Assembly: GCA_963815325.1 (NCBI GenBank)
Contig: CAWFGG010000009.1
Location: 1-64,000 of the forward strand
Source: JABDII01 sp963815325
GTDB lineage: Bacteria; Gemmatimonadota; Gemmatimonadetes; Gemmatimonadales; GWC2-71-9
DNA: 64,000 nt
Reading direction: 5' to 3'
The translations under genes and the position numbers were made by a program. Of this stretch, positions 34,168 to 43,015 are shown in pieces; position 1 is the stretch's first letter; each line of letters opens with the position of its first letter. Under the pieces are notes generated by a model. It was given only the letters and a program-made list of their open reading frames with translations, ran no database searches and was not told the DNA's origin.

Positions 34168-36633
34168 TTACGCCCCCGAGCCGGTCAAGGCGCTGAAAGA
34201 GAGCCGATCGCCGTCGGGGTGAACGTCGACTTCGACTTCCTCCCCACCGCCGAATTCCCCGAGCAGGATCTTCTCGCTCAGCGGATCCTCGATGTAGCGC
34301 TGGATGGTGCGCTTGAGGGGCCGTGCGCCGTAGCTCTGATCGTAGCCGTGCTCGACCAGGAATTCGATCGCCGCCGGTGTCAGCCGGACCTCGTCACCAA
34401 GCCGCCGCTTCACTTCCTCGAGCAGAATCGTGACGATCTGGGCGATGTGTTCCTTGGTGAGCGGGTGGAAGACGATCGTGTCGTCGAGCCGGTTCAGGAA
34501 CTCGGGGTTGAACACGCGCGTGAGTTCATCCTTGATCTTCTCGGACATCCGCTCGAACGAGGATTCCTGGCTGTCCGAATGGAAGCCCAGGGCCTTGCCC
34601 TGCGTGATGTCTCGCGCGCCGACGTTCGACGTCATGATCACGACGGTGTTCTTGAAATCGATGAGGCGCCCGTAATTGTCGGTGAGGTGGCCCTCGTCCA
34701 GCACCTGGAGCAGGATGTTGAACACATCGGGGTGGGCCTTCTCGATCTCGTCCAACAGGACCACGGAATAGGGCTTCCGCCGGACGGCCTTGGTCAAGGC
34801 GCCGGAATCTTCGTAGCCGACGTAGCCCGGAGGCGCGCCGATCAGGCGCGACACCGAGAATTTTTCCATGTACTCGGACATGTCCACCCGGATCAGGGCC
34901 GCCGGGTCCGCGAACAGGAACTTGGCCAACGCACGAGCCAACTCGGTCTTGCCGACCCCGGTCGGACCGCAGAAGATGAACGACCCGATCGGCCGGTTGG
35001 GATCCTTGAGGCCGGCGCGCGAGCGCCGGATGGCCCGCGACACGGCTCTGATGGCCTCGTCCTGTCCCACGACGGCCCGGTGGATTTCGTCCTCCATCCG
35101 GAGCAGTCTGGTGGTCTCGGCCTCCTGGAGCCGTGTCACCGGAATCCCGGTCCATCGGGACACGATGAACGCCACGGCTTCCTCGTCGATGATCGGGCGA
35201 TGGGTCTGCCGTTCCTCTTCCCAGACTTCCTGGCGCTGCCGGATCTCGTTTTGCAGCTCGCGCTCCCGGTCGCGCAATGAGGCGGCCCGCTCGAAGTTCT
35301 GGTCGCGAACCGCATTCTCCTTCTCGACGTTCACTCCCTCCAGCTCTGCCTTGAGCGCTGCGACTTCGGGCGGCGGCGCCTGGGAGGCGAGACGGGCGCG
35401 GGCCCCGGCCTCGTCGATCACGTCGATGGCCTTGTCCGGGAGGAAACGGTCGGTGATGTAGCGGTCGGAAAGCTTGGCCGCCGCATCGAGCGTGTCATCG
35501 GGAATGCTGACCCGGTGATGGTCCTCGTACTTCTTCCGGAGTCCCTTGAGGATCGCGATGGTTTCCTCGACGGAGGGCGGCTCCACCACGACGGTCTGGA
35601 ACCGCCGCTCGAGCGCGCCGTCCTTCTCGATGTACTTCCGGTATTCGTTGAGGGTCGACGCGCCGACGCACTGGAGCTCGCCGCGGGCCAGCGCAGGCTT
35701 CAGCATGTTCGAGGCATCGATGGCACCTTCGGCGGCGCCGGCGCCAACCAGCGTGTGGAGCTCGTCGATGAAGAGCACCACGTGCTTGTTCTGGGCGATC
35801 TCGTTCATGACGGCCTTCAGCCGCTCTTCGAATTGCCCGCGATACTTGGTGCCGGCGATCACGGCAGCCATGTCGAGCGACAGGACGCGGTGGTCCCGCA
35901 GAACGTCGGGGCAATTGCCGCTGGCGATGAGCAGCGCCAACCCCTCGACGATGGCGGTCTTGCCCACGCCGGGCTCGCCGATCAGCACAGGGTTGTTCTT
36001 CTTCCGGCGGGCCAAGATCTCCATGACACGCTGGATTTCCCCCTCGCGCCCGATGGTCGGGTCGAGTTGGCCTTCGGCCGCCAACTGGGTCAGGTCCCGG
36101 CAGAAGTGATCGAGCGCCGGTGTCTTGGATTTCTTTTCAGCCTTGGCGGCGCCGGCGGCCGGTGTCGTCCCGGGTGTGGCCGGCGGCATGTCGCTCCCGA
36201 GCAGGCGCAGGGTCTCGGCCCGCGCCTGCTCCAGGGTAATCCCGGCGTCGTTCAGTACTTGCGCCGCGATTCCCTTCTCCTCACGGAGCAGGCCCAAGAG
36301 CAGGTGCTCGGTCCCGACGTACGAGTGGTTGAGTTCACGGGCCTCGGTCATGGAGAGCTCGAGGACCTTCTTGGCCCGGGAGGTGTACGGCAGGTCGGGT
36401 CCCGTGGATGCGGCCGCCTTCCCTTTCTTGACGGTCTCCTCGATTTTCTGCTGCACGTCATCGAGTTCGACGTTGAGATTGGTGAGCACGGCGGCGGCGA
36501 CGCCCTCGCCCTCGCGAATCAAGCCGAGCAGGATGTGCTCCGTGCCCACGTACTCGTGATGCAGGCGCGCAGCCTCTTCGCGCGCCATCTGCAGCACCTT
36601 GCGGACTCGATCAGTGAAATTGTAGCCGTTCAT
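34168..36633 (-). CDS. clpC: AAA+ unfoldase ClpC
   Basis: An 821-residue Clp ATPase. There are two Clp_N repeats (residues 1-150, VGTEHILLGLI and VGTEHLLLGLL). The first AAA+ domain has Walker A GEPGVGKT (219-226), an M/UVR-type linker follows (EKENAVRDQNFERAASLRDR), and the second AAA+ domain has GPTGVGKTELA and the substrate loop GAPPGYVGYEDSG. It unfolds proteins for ClpP. The UVR-containing middle region and the upstream mcsA and mcsB mark it as ClpC rather than ClpA or ClpB. No ctsR repressor gene is present in the cluster. Confidence 0.95.
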   Translation of the reverse strand: MNGYNFTDRVRKVLQMAREEAARLHHEYVGTEHILLGLIREGEGVAAAVLTNLNVELDDVQQKIEETVKKGKAAASTGPDLPYTSRAKKVLELSMTEARELNHSYVGTEHLLLGLLREEKGIAAQVLNDAGITLEQARAETLRLLGSDMPPATPGTTPAAGAAKAEKKSKTPALDHFCRDLTQLAAEGQLDPTIGREGEIQRVMEILARRKKNNPVLIGEPGVGKTAIVEGLALLIASGNCPDVLRDHRVLSLDMAAVIAGTKYRGQFEERLKAVMNEIAQNKHVVLFIDELHTLVGAGAAEGAIDASNMLKPALARGELQCVGASTLNEYRKYIEKDGALERRFQTVVVEPPSVEETIAILKGLRKKYEDHHRVSIPDDTLDAAAKLSDRYITDRFLPDKAIDVIDEAGARARLASQAPPPEVAALKAELEGVNVEKENAVRDQNFERAASLRDRERELQNEIRQRQEVWEEERQTHRPIIDEEAVAFIVSRWTGIPVTRLQEAETTRLLRMEDEIHRAVVGQDEAIRAVSRAIRRSRAGLKDPNRPIGSFIFCGPTGVGKTELARALAKFLFADPAALIRVDMSEYMEKFSVSRLIGAPPGYVGYEDSGALTKAVRRKPYSVVLLDEIEKAHPDVFNILLQVLDEGHLTDNYGRLIDFKNTVVIMTSNVGARDITQGKALGFHSDSQESSFERMSEKIKDELTRVFNPEFLNRLDDTIVFHPLTKEHIAQIVTILLEEVKRRLGDEVRLTPAAIEFLVEHGYDQSYGARPLKRTIQRYIEDPLSEKILLGEFGGGEEVEVDVHPDGDRLSFSALTGSGA

Positions 36634-36672
36634 CTTCGAACCCTGGTCAGCGTGTCTCGAGCGCGGTGCCGC

Positions 36673-37755
36673 CTAGGAGCGGCGCCCTGCCTCGTCCTCC
36701 AACGTCTTCCGCACATAGGCCGCGCGTCGGATCGCGACCTCGGACCCACTGCCCTCGACGCCGTCCGGTGCCATGAGATGCGCCGGCTGGGTGTACACGA
36801 GCAGTTTGTTGAGCGCGTACAGGCTCAGGCCGGGGACCAGGCCGAGCCCCACACCCAGGCGTACGCCGCTCAGCAGATTCATCGTCTCCTCGAAGGAGAG
36901 CGAGCGGGCATAGCGCAAGAGCCCATACGCTCGCCACACCTTGTCCTCGATCACCGTTGGGGCGTCGCGGAGCAGGACGTGGCGGGCTTGCTCTTCGTAT
37001 GTAATCACCTGCTGGACCATCTTGCCCAAATGATCCAGCAGGTCGAATTCACTCTTGCCGAGGGTGGTCTGGTTCGACAACTGGAAGTAGTTGCCGACGA
37101 CCTCGCTTCCCTCGCCGTACAGCCCCCGGAACGTCAGGCCCACTTGCGAGAGACCCTGCAAAACCTTGGAGATTTCCTTGGTCAAGACCAGGCCCGGCAG
37201 GTGGATCAGCACGGACGCGCGGAGGCCGGTTCCGACGTTGGTCGGACACGACGTAAGGTAACCAAATTCCGGGTGAAAAGCGAAGGCAAGTCGTTGCCCC
37301 AGTTCACTGTCCACCCCGTTGACCGCGTCGTATGCCGCCTGCAGCGCAAACCCCGAACAGAGGCCCTGGAGCCGAAGATGATCCTCCTCGTTGACCATGA
37401 GCCCCACCTGGTCTTGGACGAGCAACGCCGCGCCCGCCCGCACACGGCCGGTCGGCTCCAGGCCCGCGATGTCCTTGCTCGCCAGGTGGCGTTCGTGCAG
37501 GAGCTGGCGGTCGAGCTGAGGCAGGTGGTCGAGGCGGATCAGCATGGCGTGATCGAGCTGGGGCACGTCGCGCGCCGCCTCCTGGACCACCGTCAGAATG
37601 CTCTCACGGTCGGCCGCCGAGTTGCGCATGCCGAACACCCGCCCGGCCAAGTTCCGGGCCAGCCGGATCCGGGTCGACAAGACCAGGTCGCTCCGTGGCC
37701 CGCTCGCGTCGAGCCACTGCATGCCGCCATCACTCAACAGGGTCAGATCGATCAT
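36673..37755 (-). CDS. mcsB: Protein arginine kinase McsB
   Basis: A 360-residue ATP:guanido phosphotransferase-family protein. It has LSTRIRLARNLAGRVF (residues 26-41) and the active-site signature TSCPTNVGTGLRASV with Cys170, matching the catalytic Cys of bacterial McsB. The C-terminal end (about 330-360) continues the phosphoarginine-receptor region. McsB tags arginines with phosphate, marking proteins for ClpC-ClpP. The ATG at 37755 was chosen because it starts the conserved N-terminus and overlaps mcsA by 4 nt; the upstream open frame is inside mcsA. Confidence 0.93.
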   Translation of the reverse strand: MIDLTLLSDGGMQWLDASGPRSDLVLSTRIRLARNLAGRVFGMRNSAADRESILTVVQEAARDVPQLDHAMLIRLDHLPQLDRQLLHERHLASKDIAGLEPTGRVRAGAALLVQDQVGLMVNEEDHLRLQGLCSGFALQAAYDAVNGVDSELGQRLAFAFHPEFGYLTSCPTNVGTGLRASVLIHLPGLVLTKEISKVLQGLSQVGLTFRGLYGEGSEVVGNYFQLSNQTTLGKSEFDLLDHLGKMVQQVITYEEQARHVLLRDAPTVIEDKVWRAYGLLRYARSLSFEETMNLLSGVRLGVGLGLVPGLSLYALNKLLVYTQPAHLMAPDGVEGSGSEVAIRRAAYVRKTLEDEAGRRS

Positions 37756-38261
37756 TCCAGCGCTCTGAGTTGGTCCCGCACCTGGGCGGCACGCTCGAAA
37801 TTCTCCGACTCCACCGCCCGCTCGAGCTGCTCCGTCAGCTCGCGCACCAGGGCGTCGGGATCGGAGGTGGCCGGGGCGCCCGGCTCGACGTAGCGCTTGC
37901 CGAGATGTTGGGTCGAGCCGTGGACCCGGCGCAGGAGTTCCCTGAGGGGACGGGCAAAGGTGGTGTAGCATTGGGCACAGCCCAGCCGGCCCACGTCACG
38001 GAAGTCCTGCAGGGTCGACCCGCAGCCCTCACACCTGAGGTGCCCCAGGCCGGTGGTCTCGGTCTCGGGCAGTCCCGCCCCGACATCCTTGCCCACGGTG
38101 GCGAGCAGGCTGCCCAGGGGGCTCTGCTCCAACTCGGCGCCGCTTTCGATGCCGCGCTCCGCCGCGCAGCGCTCGCAGAGATGGACCGTGCTCACCTCGT
38201 TGTTCACGATCTGGGTGAGGTGAACCACGGCCTCGCGCTGCCCGCACTGTTGGCAGGTCAT
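37752..38261 (-). CDS. mcsA: McsB activator McsA (zinc finger, UVR motif)
   Basis: A 169-residue zinc protein. Four CxxC pairs (Cys3/6, 29/32, 77/80, 95/98) form two zinc-binding sites, and a C-terminal UVR motif (residues 136-168, LERAVESENFERAAQVRDQL) binds the partner. In Firmicutes, McsA activates the arginine kinase McsB and links it to ClpC. Gene order here (mcsA-mcsB-clpC) is the same as there, but the transcript continues from lolC/E and lolD instead of from ctsR. Confidence 0.93.
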   Translation of the reverse strand: MTCQQCGQREAVVHLTQIVNNEVSTVHLCERCAAERGIESGAELEQSPLGSLLATVGKDVGAGLPETETTGLGHLRCEGCGSTLQDFRDVGRLGCAQCYTTFARPLRELLRRVHGSTQHLGKRYVEPGAPATSDPDALVRELTEQLERAVESENFERAAQVRDQLRALE

Positions 38262-38953
38262 GAGGGCATGGCCTCCGCGCTGGGAACCAGGACCAAACGG
38301 CCGTCCTCGAGGGTGAGGACCCGGTCGGCCCGGGCGGCCAGGAGGCGGTTATGGGTGACGATCACCAGCGCCGTCTCGAGATCGCGGGCCATCCCGGCCA
38401 GGAGGTCGTGGAGCCGCTCGCTGTTCCTGTGATCGAGGTTGCCCGACGGCTCGTCGGCCAAGACCACGACGGGATCCGTCGACAATGCCCGCGCGAGTGC
38501 CACGCGCTGCTGCTCGCCGCCCGACAACTCGGTCGGGCGGTGCGTCAGGCGCGGGCCCAGGCCCACCAGGGTCAGGAGCTCCTCCGCCCGGCGGAGGGCG
38601 TCCCCTTCGGCCACACCGGCAATCAGGAGCGGCATGGCCACGTTCTCGCGGGCGGTGAATTCCCGCAGCAAGTGATGAAACTGAAAGACGAAACCGATCT
38701 TCTGATTCCGGAGCGCCGCCAACTCCGCCGGGGACATGTCGGCGTAGCTCTGCCCGTCCACCCGGACCGTTCCCGCGGTCGGCGCATCCAAGGCGCCAAG
38801 GAGATGCAGCAGGGTGCTCTTGCCGGCGCCGCTCTCGCCGACGATCGCGACAAACTCACCGCGGCGAACCTCGAGATTGACGTCGGTGAGGACCTCGATC
38901 GGCTGTCCATCGCCACCGACATAGACCTTGCGGAGTCCCGATGCCGTGAGCAT
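38258..38953 (-). CDS. lolD: ABC transporter ATPase LolD-like
   Basis: A 231-residue ABC ATPase. Walker A GESGAGKST (residues 39-47), Q-loop, signature LSGGEQQRVALARAL and Walker B VVLADEPSGNLD are complete. The MacB/LolD subfamily is indicated by the short length, the ENVAMPLL stretch and pairing with an FtsX-type permease. It powers release of lipoproteins from the inner membrane (Lol system). The ATG at 38953 starts the conserved N-terminus and lies 4 nt past the permease stop; the longer open frame overlaps that gene. Confidence 0.9.
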   Translation of the reverse strand: MLTASGLRKVYVGGDGQPIEVLTDVNLEVRRGEFVAIVGESGAGKSTLLHLLGALDAPTAGTVRVDGQSYADMSPAELAALRNQKIGFVFQFHHLLREFTARENVAMPLLIAGVAEGDALRRAEELLTLVGLGPRLTHRPTELSGGEQQRVALARALSTDPVVVLADEPSGNLDHRNSERLHDLLAGMARDLETALVIVTHNRLLAARADRVLTLEDGRLVLVPSAEAMPS

Positions 38954-38957
38954 GCGG

Positions 38958-40265
38958 CTACTCGTACCGGATGGCATCGACCGGCGCGAGACGCGTGGCC
39001 GAGCGGGAAGGATACACCGTTGCCAGCACGGCGAGGAGGAGGCTCGCGGCCACCACAATCAGCACGTCGAGCGGCTGGATCAGAATGGGCAAGTGGTCGA
39101 TGAGGTAGATGGACGGATCGATCTTGATCCAGCGCCACCGGTCGACGGCCGCGCCCACCAGGAGGCCACCGATCACTCCCAGGCCGACGCCGACGGCACC
39201 GATGATCGCGCCCTGGGCCAGGAAGATCCGGCCCACGCTGCGGGCGGTCAGCCCCATGGCCTGGAGGATACCGATCTCCCTGGTCTTTTCCGACACGATC
39301 ATCGTCAGCGTCCCGACGATGTTGAAGCCGGCAACGATCATGATGAAGAATATGATCAGCCCCATGGCCAGCTTCTCCAGTTTGAGCGCGCTGAAGAGCG
39401 CCGCATTCTGACTCTGCCAATCCAACGCTCGGTAGGGATACCCGAGCCGCTCCGCCAGCCGGTCGCCGACCGCCTGGGCCTTCCAGGGGTCGTCGACCCG
39501 TGCCTCGATGGCCGACACGGCCGCGCCCAGCCCGGCAAACTCCTGGGCGATGGTGCGGGAAATGACGACGAGCTTGTTGTCGTACTGAAACATGCCCGTG
39601 TCGAACAGCCCCGTGACCTCGAACCGCCAATACCGTGCCGTCGGATACCCGGTGACCGGACTCACCTGGGGATTCGGCGACACCAGGGTCACGACATCGC
39701 CACGATAGGCGCCGATTCGCCCTGCGAGCCGGGTGCCGAGCAGGATGGCCCCATCCACCTCGGGCAGCGAGGTTCGGAAGGTGAGGTCGCCGTCGGTCAC
39801 GGCGTCCGCTAAAGAGGTCACCTGGGCGAGGCCGGCGGTGTCGGGCTCGAGCCCCTGCACCATCACCCCCTCGGCATAGTCCGCTCCGGCGGAGATGACC
39901 GATTCCGTGAGGACCTCGGGTGCGGCGGCCACGACGTCCGGGTCCGCCCGCACCACGTCGAGCGCCGAGCGCCAGTCGTCGATCCGGATGCCGGCGCCGT
40001 AGGTGAGCACGCGCAGATGCGGTGTGCCCACCAGGATCCGGTCGCGGACTTCGTTCACCAAGCCGTTCATCACCCCGAGCACGACGATCAGCGCCATCAC
40101 TCCGACGGCCACCCCTCCCGTCGCGATCACGGTGGTCAGGGAAGCCAGCCGCGAGACGCGCCGGCTGCGGAGGTAGCGCAACGCGAGCCGCCGCTCCAAC
40201 CGATTGGGAAGCCTGAACGAGTCCGGCTGCGCCGGCGCGCTCCGGTCAGGCCGGCTCATCGGCAC
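38958..40265 (-). CDS. Lipoprotein-releasing ABC permease LolC/LolE-like
   Basis: A 435-residue FtsX-like permease with one N-terminal membrane helix (SLTTVIATGGVAVGVMALIV), a large periplasmic domain (about 70-290) and three C-terminal helices (FFIMIVAGFNIVGTLTMIV onward). It shows the EKTREIGILQAMGLTARSV motif of the family. With LolD it extracts outer-membrane lipoproteins from the inner membrane. Only one permease is encoded, so it probably forms a homodimer (LolF-like). The start at 40265 overlaps lysS by 20 nt; MSRP at 40259 is an alternative. Confidence 0.88.
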   Translation of the reverse strand: MPMSRPDRSAPAQPDSFRLPNRLERRLALRYLRSRRVSRLASLTTVIATGGVAVGVMALIVVLGVMNGLVNEVRDRILVGTPHLRVLTYGAGIRIDDWRSALDVVRADPDVVAAAPEVLTESVISAGADYAEGVMVQGLEPDTAGLAQVTSLADAVTDGDLTFRTSLPEVDGAILLGTRLAGRIGAYRGDVVTLVSPNPQVSPVTGYPTARYWRFEVTGLFDTGMFQYDNKLVVISRTIAQEFAGLGAAVSAIEARVDDPWKAQAVGDRLAERLGYPYRALDWQSQNAALFSALKLEKLAMGLIIFFIMIVAGFNIVGTLTMIVSEKTREIGILQAMGLTARSVGRIFLAQGAIIGAVGVGLGVIGGLLVGAAVDRWRWIKIDPSIYLIDHLPILIQPLDVLIVVAASLLLAVLATVYPSRSATRLAPVDAIRYE

Positions 40266-41793
40266 CCTCTACAGGCTCTTTCCCCTCGGGCCGCATGACC
40301 GGGAACAGGATCACATCGCGAATCGAGGCCTGCCCTGCCAAGAGCATGACCAGCCGGTCGACGCCCAGCCCCATGCCGCCGGTCGGGGGCATGCCGTACT
40401 CCAACGCGCGGATGTAGTCCTCGTCGAGCTGCTGGGCCTCCTCGTCGCCGGCCGCGCGTTGCGCCGCCTGATCCTCGAACCGCCGCCGCTGATCGTCCGG
40501 GTCGTTGAGCTCGCTGAACGCGTTGGCAATCTCCCGGCCGTGGACGAAGAGCTCGAACCGCTCGGTGAGCGACGGATCGTCGCGGTGTACCTTGGCCAAT
40601 GGCGAGAGCGCCTTGGGATAGTCGATGACAAAGGTCGGCTGGACCAGCGACGGCTCGACGAATTGCTTGAAGATCTCGTCCTGCAGCTTGCCGCCGCTCA
40701 GCTCCTGCACGTCGTCGCTGGGCTGTCCCGCGTTCACCAAGAGGCGCCGGAGATCCGGTGCGGCGGCCGACCGGATGTCGAGGCCGGTCCGCTCTTCGAT
40801 GGCCGCGACAAAGGGGATCCGTGGCCAGGGGGGGGTGAAGTCGAAGGTGACGCCGAATCGCTCGATGATCGGGCTGCCGCAGCAGTGCTCCACCAGCGCG
40901 GGCAGCATGTCTTCGAGCGTCTCCATGACATCGCGGTAGTCGGCGTAGGCCTGGTAATACTCGAGCATGGTGAACTCGGGATTATGCGTTCGATCCATGC
41001 CCTCGTTTCGAAAGTCGTGACCGATCTCGTACACGCGCTCGAACCCGCCCACGATGAGCCGCTTCAGGTACAGCTCGTCGGCGATGCGCAGGTAGAGCGG
41101 CATGTCGAGCGCGTTGTGGTGTGTCAGAAACGGCCGGGCGGCCGCGCCGCCATAGAGCGATTGCAGGACGGGGGTTTCGACCTCGAGAAACCCGTGCTCG
41201 TCCAGATAGCGGCGCATGAAGGCGATGGCCCGCGCCCGCAGCTTGAAGATCTGCCGGGTCTCGGGGTGCACGGCCAGATCCGCATATCGCTGGCGGTAGC
41301 GGGTCTCCGGATCCTGCAGCCCGCCATAGGTCACCGGCGTGCCGTCGTCGGTCACTTGGGTCTTGCCGCGAGGGAGCGGGCGGAGCGACTTCGCCAGGAG
41401 CGTCACTTCAACCGCTTGCACGGTGATCTCGCCGGTCTTGGTTCGGAAGAGACGGCCCCGCACGCCGACGTGATCGTCGAGGTCGAGCAAGTTGACGATT
41501 GCGTACCCGTCGCCAAGCACATCCTGCTTGAAGTACAGCTGGATGCGCCCGCTCGCGTCTTCGATGTGGCCGAACGCCGTCTTGCCCTTGCTCCGCATCG
41601 ACACCAGCCGACCGGCGACGGCGACCTCGGGGCCGTCGTCGCCCATCGGATCCGCGTAGAGGTCGAGCGCCGCTTGGGCGGTGTGGCTCCGCTCGTACCG
41701 GTACGCAAACGGACGGACTCCCAGCGCCGCCAGCGCGGCCAGCTTGTCCCGGCGCGCCTGTTCGACGTAGGAGCGGGTCTCGGTCGGCGTCAT
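40246..41793 (-). CDS. lysS: Lysyl-tRNA synthetase (class II)
   Basis: A 515-residue enzyme. The OB-fold anticodon-binding domain (about 55-150, VAGRLVSMRSKGKTAFGHIE) precedes the class II catalytic core with motif 2 (RNEGMDRTHNPEFTMLEYYQ) and motif 3 (GMGLGVDRLVMLL). It charges tRNA-Lys. The start at 41793 overlaps prfB by 4 nt, so the release factor and synthetase are coupled, an order also known in E. coli (prfB-lysS). Confidence 0.95.
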   Translation of the reverse strand: MTPTETRSYVEQARRDKLAALAALGVRPFAYRYERSHTAQAALDLYADPMGDDGPEVAVAGRLVSMRSKGKTAFGHIEDASGRIQLYFKQDVLGDGYAIVNLLDLDDHVGVRGRLFRTKTGEITVQAVEVTLLAKSLRPLPRGKTQVTDDGTPVTYGGLQDPETRYRQRYADLAVHPETRQIFKLRARAIAFMRRYLDEHGFLEVETPVLQSLYGGAAARPFLTHHNALDMPLYLRIADELYLKRLIVGGFERVYEIGHDFRNEGMDRTHNPEFTMLEYYQAYADYRDVMETLEDMLPALVEHCCGSPIIERFGVTFDFTPPWPRIPFVAAIEERTGLDIRSAAAPDLRRLLVNAGQPSDDVQELSGGKLQDEIFKQFVEPSLVQPTFVIDYPKALSPLAKVHRDDPSLTERFELFVHGREIANAFSELNDPDDQRRRFEDQAAQRAAGDEEAQQLDEDYIRALEYGMPPTGGMGLGVDRLVMLLAGQASIRDVILFPVMRPEGKEPVEGADEPA

Positions 41794-42894
41794 GCGACCA
41801 TGCCCCCGAACCGTTTCAGATAGGCCTCGATGAACGGATCGATGCCGCCGTCCATGACCCGCTGCACATCGCCGATTTTGAGCTCGGTGCGATGGTCATT
41901 CACCATGGTATACGGCTGAAAGACATACGACCGGATCTGGTTGCCCCAGGAGACATCCTTCTTGGTGGCCTCGACGACGGCCCGCGCGGCCTCCTGCTCC
42001 TCCCGCTTCGCCTGGTATATCGCGGCGCGGAGCATCTTCAACGCGGTCGCCCGGTTCTTGGTCTGGCTGCGCTCCTGCTGACACGACACCACGAGTCCCG
42101 TTGGCTCGTGGGTCAGACGGACGGCCGACGACGTCTTGTTGACGTGTTGCCCGCCCGCACCGGACGCACGAAAGACGTCCATCCTGATGTCCTCATCACG
42201 CAGGTCCACTTCGATGGTATCGTCGATGTCGGGATAGACGAACACCGAGGCGAAGGAGGTATGACGGCGGGCCTGCGAGTCGAACGGCGAGATCCGGACC
42301 AGGCGGTGGATCCCCTTCTCGGCCTTCAAATAGCCGTACGCGCTCTCGCCCTTGATCTCGAGCGAGGCGGACTTGATGCCGGCCTCTTCGCCCGGCTGAA
42401 GGTCGAGCACCGTGACGCTGTATCCGCGACGCTCGGCCCAGCGGGTGTACATGCGCATGAGCATCTCCGCCCAGTCTTGCGACTCGGTGCCACCGGCGCC
42501 GGGATGGATGGTGAGAATGGCGTCGCGACCGTCATCGGGGCCCTGCAGCATGGTCTGGACCTCGAGCGCCGCCAGGTCCGCTGCCACCGCGCTCACCTCT
42601 GCGTCCAATTCCGCCAGCATGCCTTCGTCGGCCTCGGCCTCGATCAGCTCCAGCAGCCCGTGGGCGTCGGCGAGCCGGCCGACGAGCTCGTCGGCCGGTA
42701 CCACGACGGCCCTGAGGGCCCGAATCTGGTCGACGACCTTCCGCGCGCGTTCGAAATCGTCCCAGAACCCCGCTGTCGCCTGCTGCGACTCGAGCGCGGT
42801 CAGCCGGCTGTGTTTGGCCTCAAGGTCAAAGGAAACCTCGGAGCTCAGTCAGGCGCTGGTCGAGATCGTGCAGCCGCTCGCCAAGATCCGGCAT
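41790..42894 (-). CDS. prfB: Peptide chain release factor 2, with programmed +1 frameshift
   Basis: RF2, 367 residues after frameshifting, which terminates at UGA and UAA. The short first frame (22 codons, MPDLGERLHDLDQRLTELRG then FL) ends in an in-frame UGA at 42826-42828. Skipping one base at CUU-UGA-C moves into the main frame beginning DLEAKHSRL. The main part has the RF2 anticodon-like SPF in RISPFDSQARR and the catalytic GGQ in GAGGQHVNKTS. The start at 42894 has GAGGAG 9 nt upstream; an ATG at 42903 is in frame but too close to it. It overlaps lysS by 4 nt. Confidence 0.95.
42824..42841 (-). promoter_or_regulatory. RF2 autoregulatory frameshift site
   Basis: The message reads CGAGGTTTCCTTTGAC: a Shine-Dalgarno-like GAGGT, three bases, then the slippery CUU and the stop UGA-C. 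This is the standard layout by which low RF2 lets the ribosome slip +1. The in-frame stop is at 42826-42828. Confidence 0.93.
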
Positions 42895-42920
42895 GGATGT
42901 CATCTCCTCGGGTAATAGAT

Positions 42921-42955
42921 GAGCCGCCCGTCCGCCACTGGCGGAGGAACGGCTC
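42921..42955 (-). terminator. Hairpin between the zinc-ribbon gene and prfB
   Basis: Outer arms GAGCCG (42921-42926) and CGGCTC (42950-42955) and inner arms TCCGCC (42931-42936) and GGCGGA (42940-42945) pair around a 3-nt loop, with a 4x4 internal loop. There is no U-tract, so it may attenuate rather than fully stop the transcript into prfB. Confidence 0.5.
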
Positions 42956-43015
42956 GTGCCGCCTGCAAGCTGGAAATATAGCACCGAAGCCCCAGGAAGG
43001 CAGGCGGCGCGGTGC

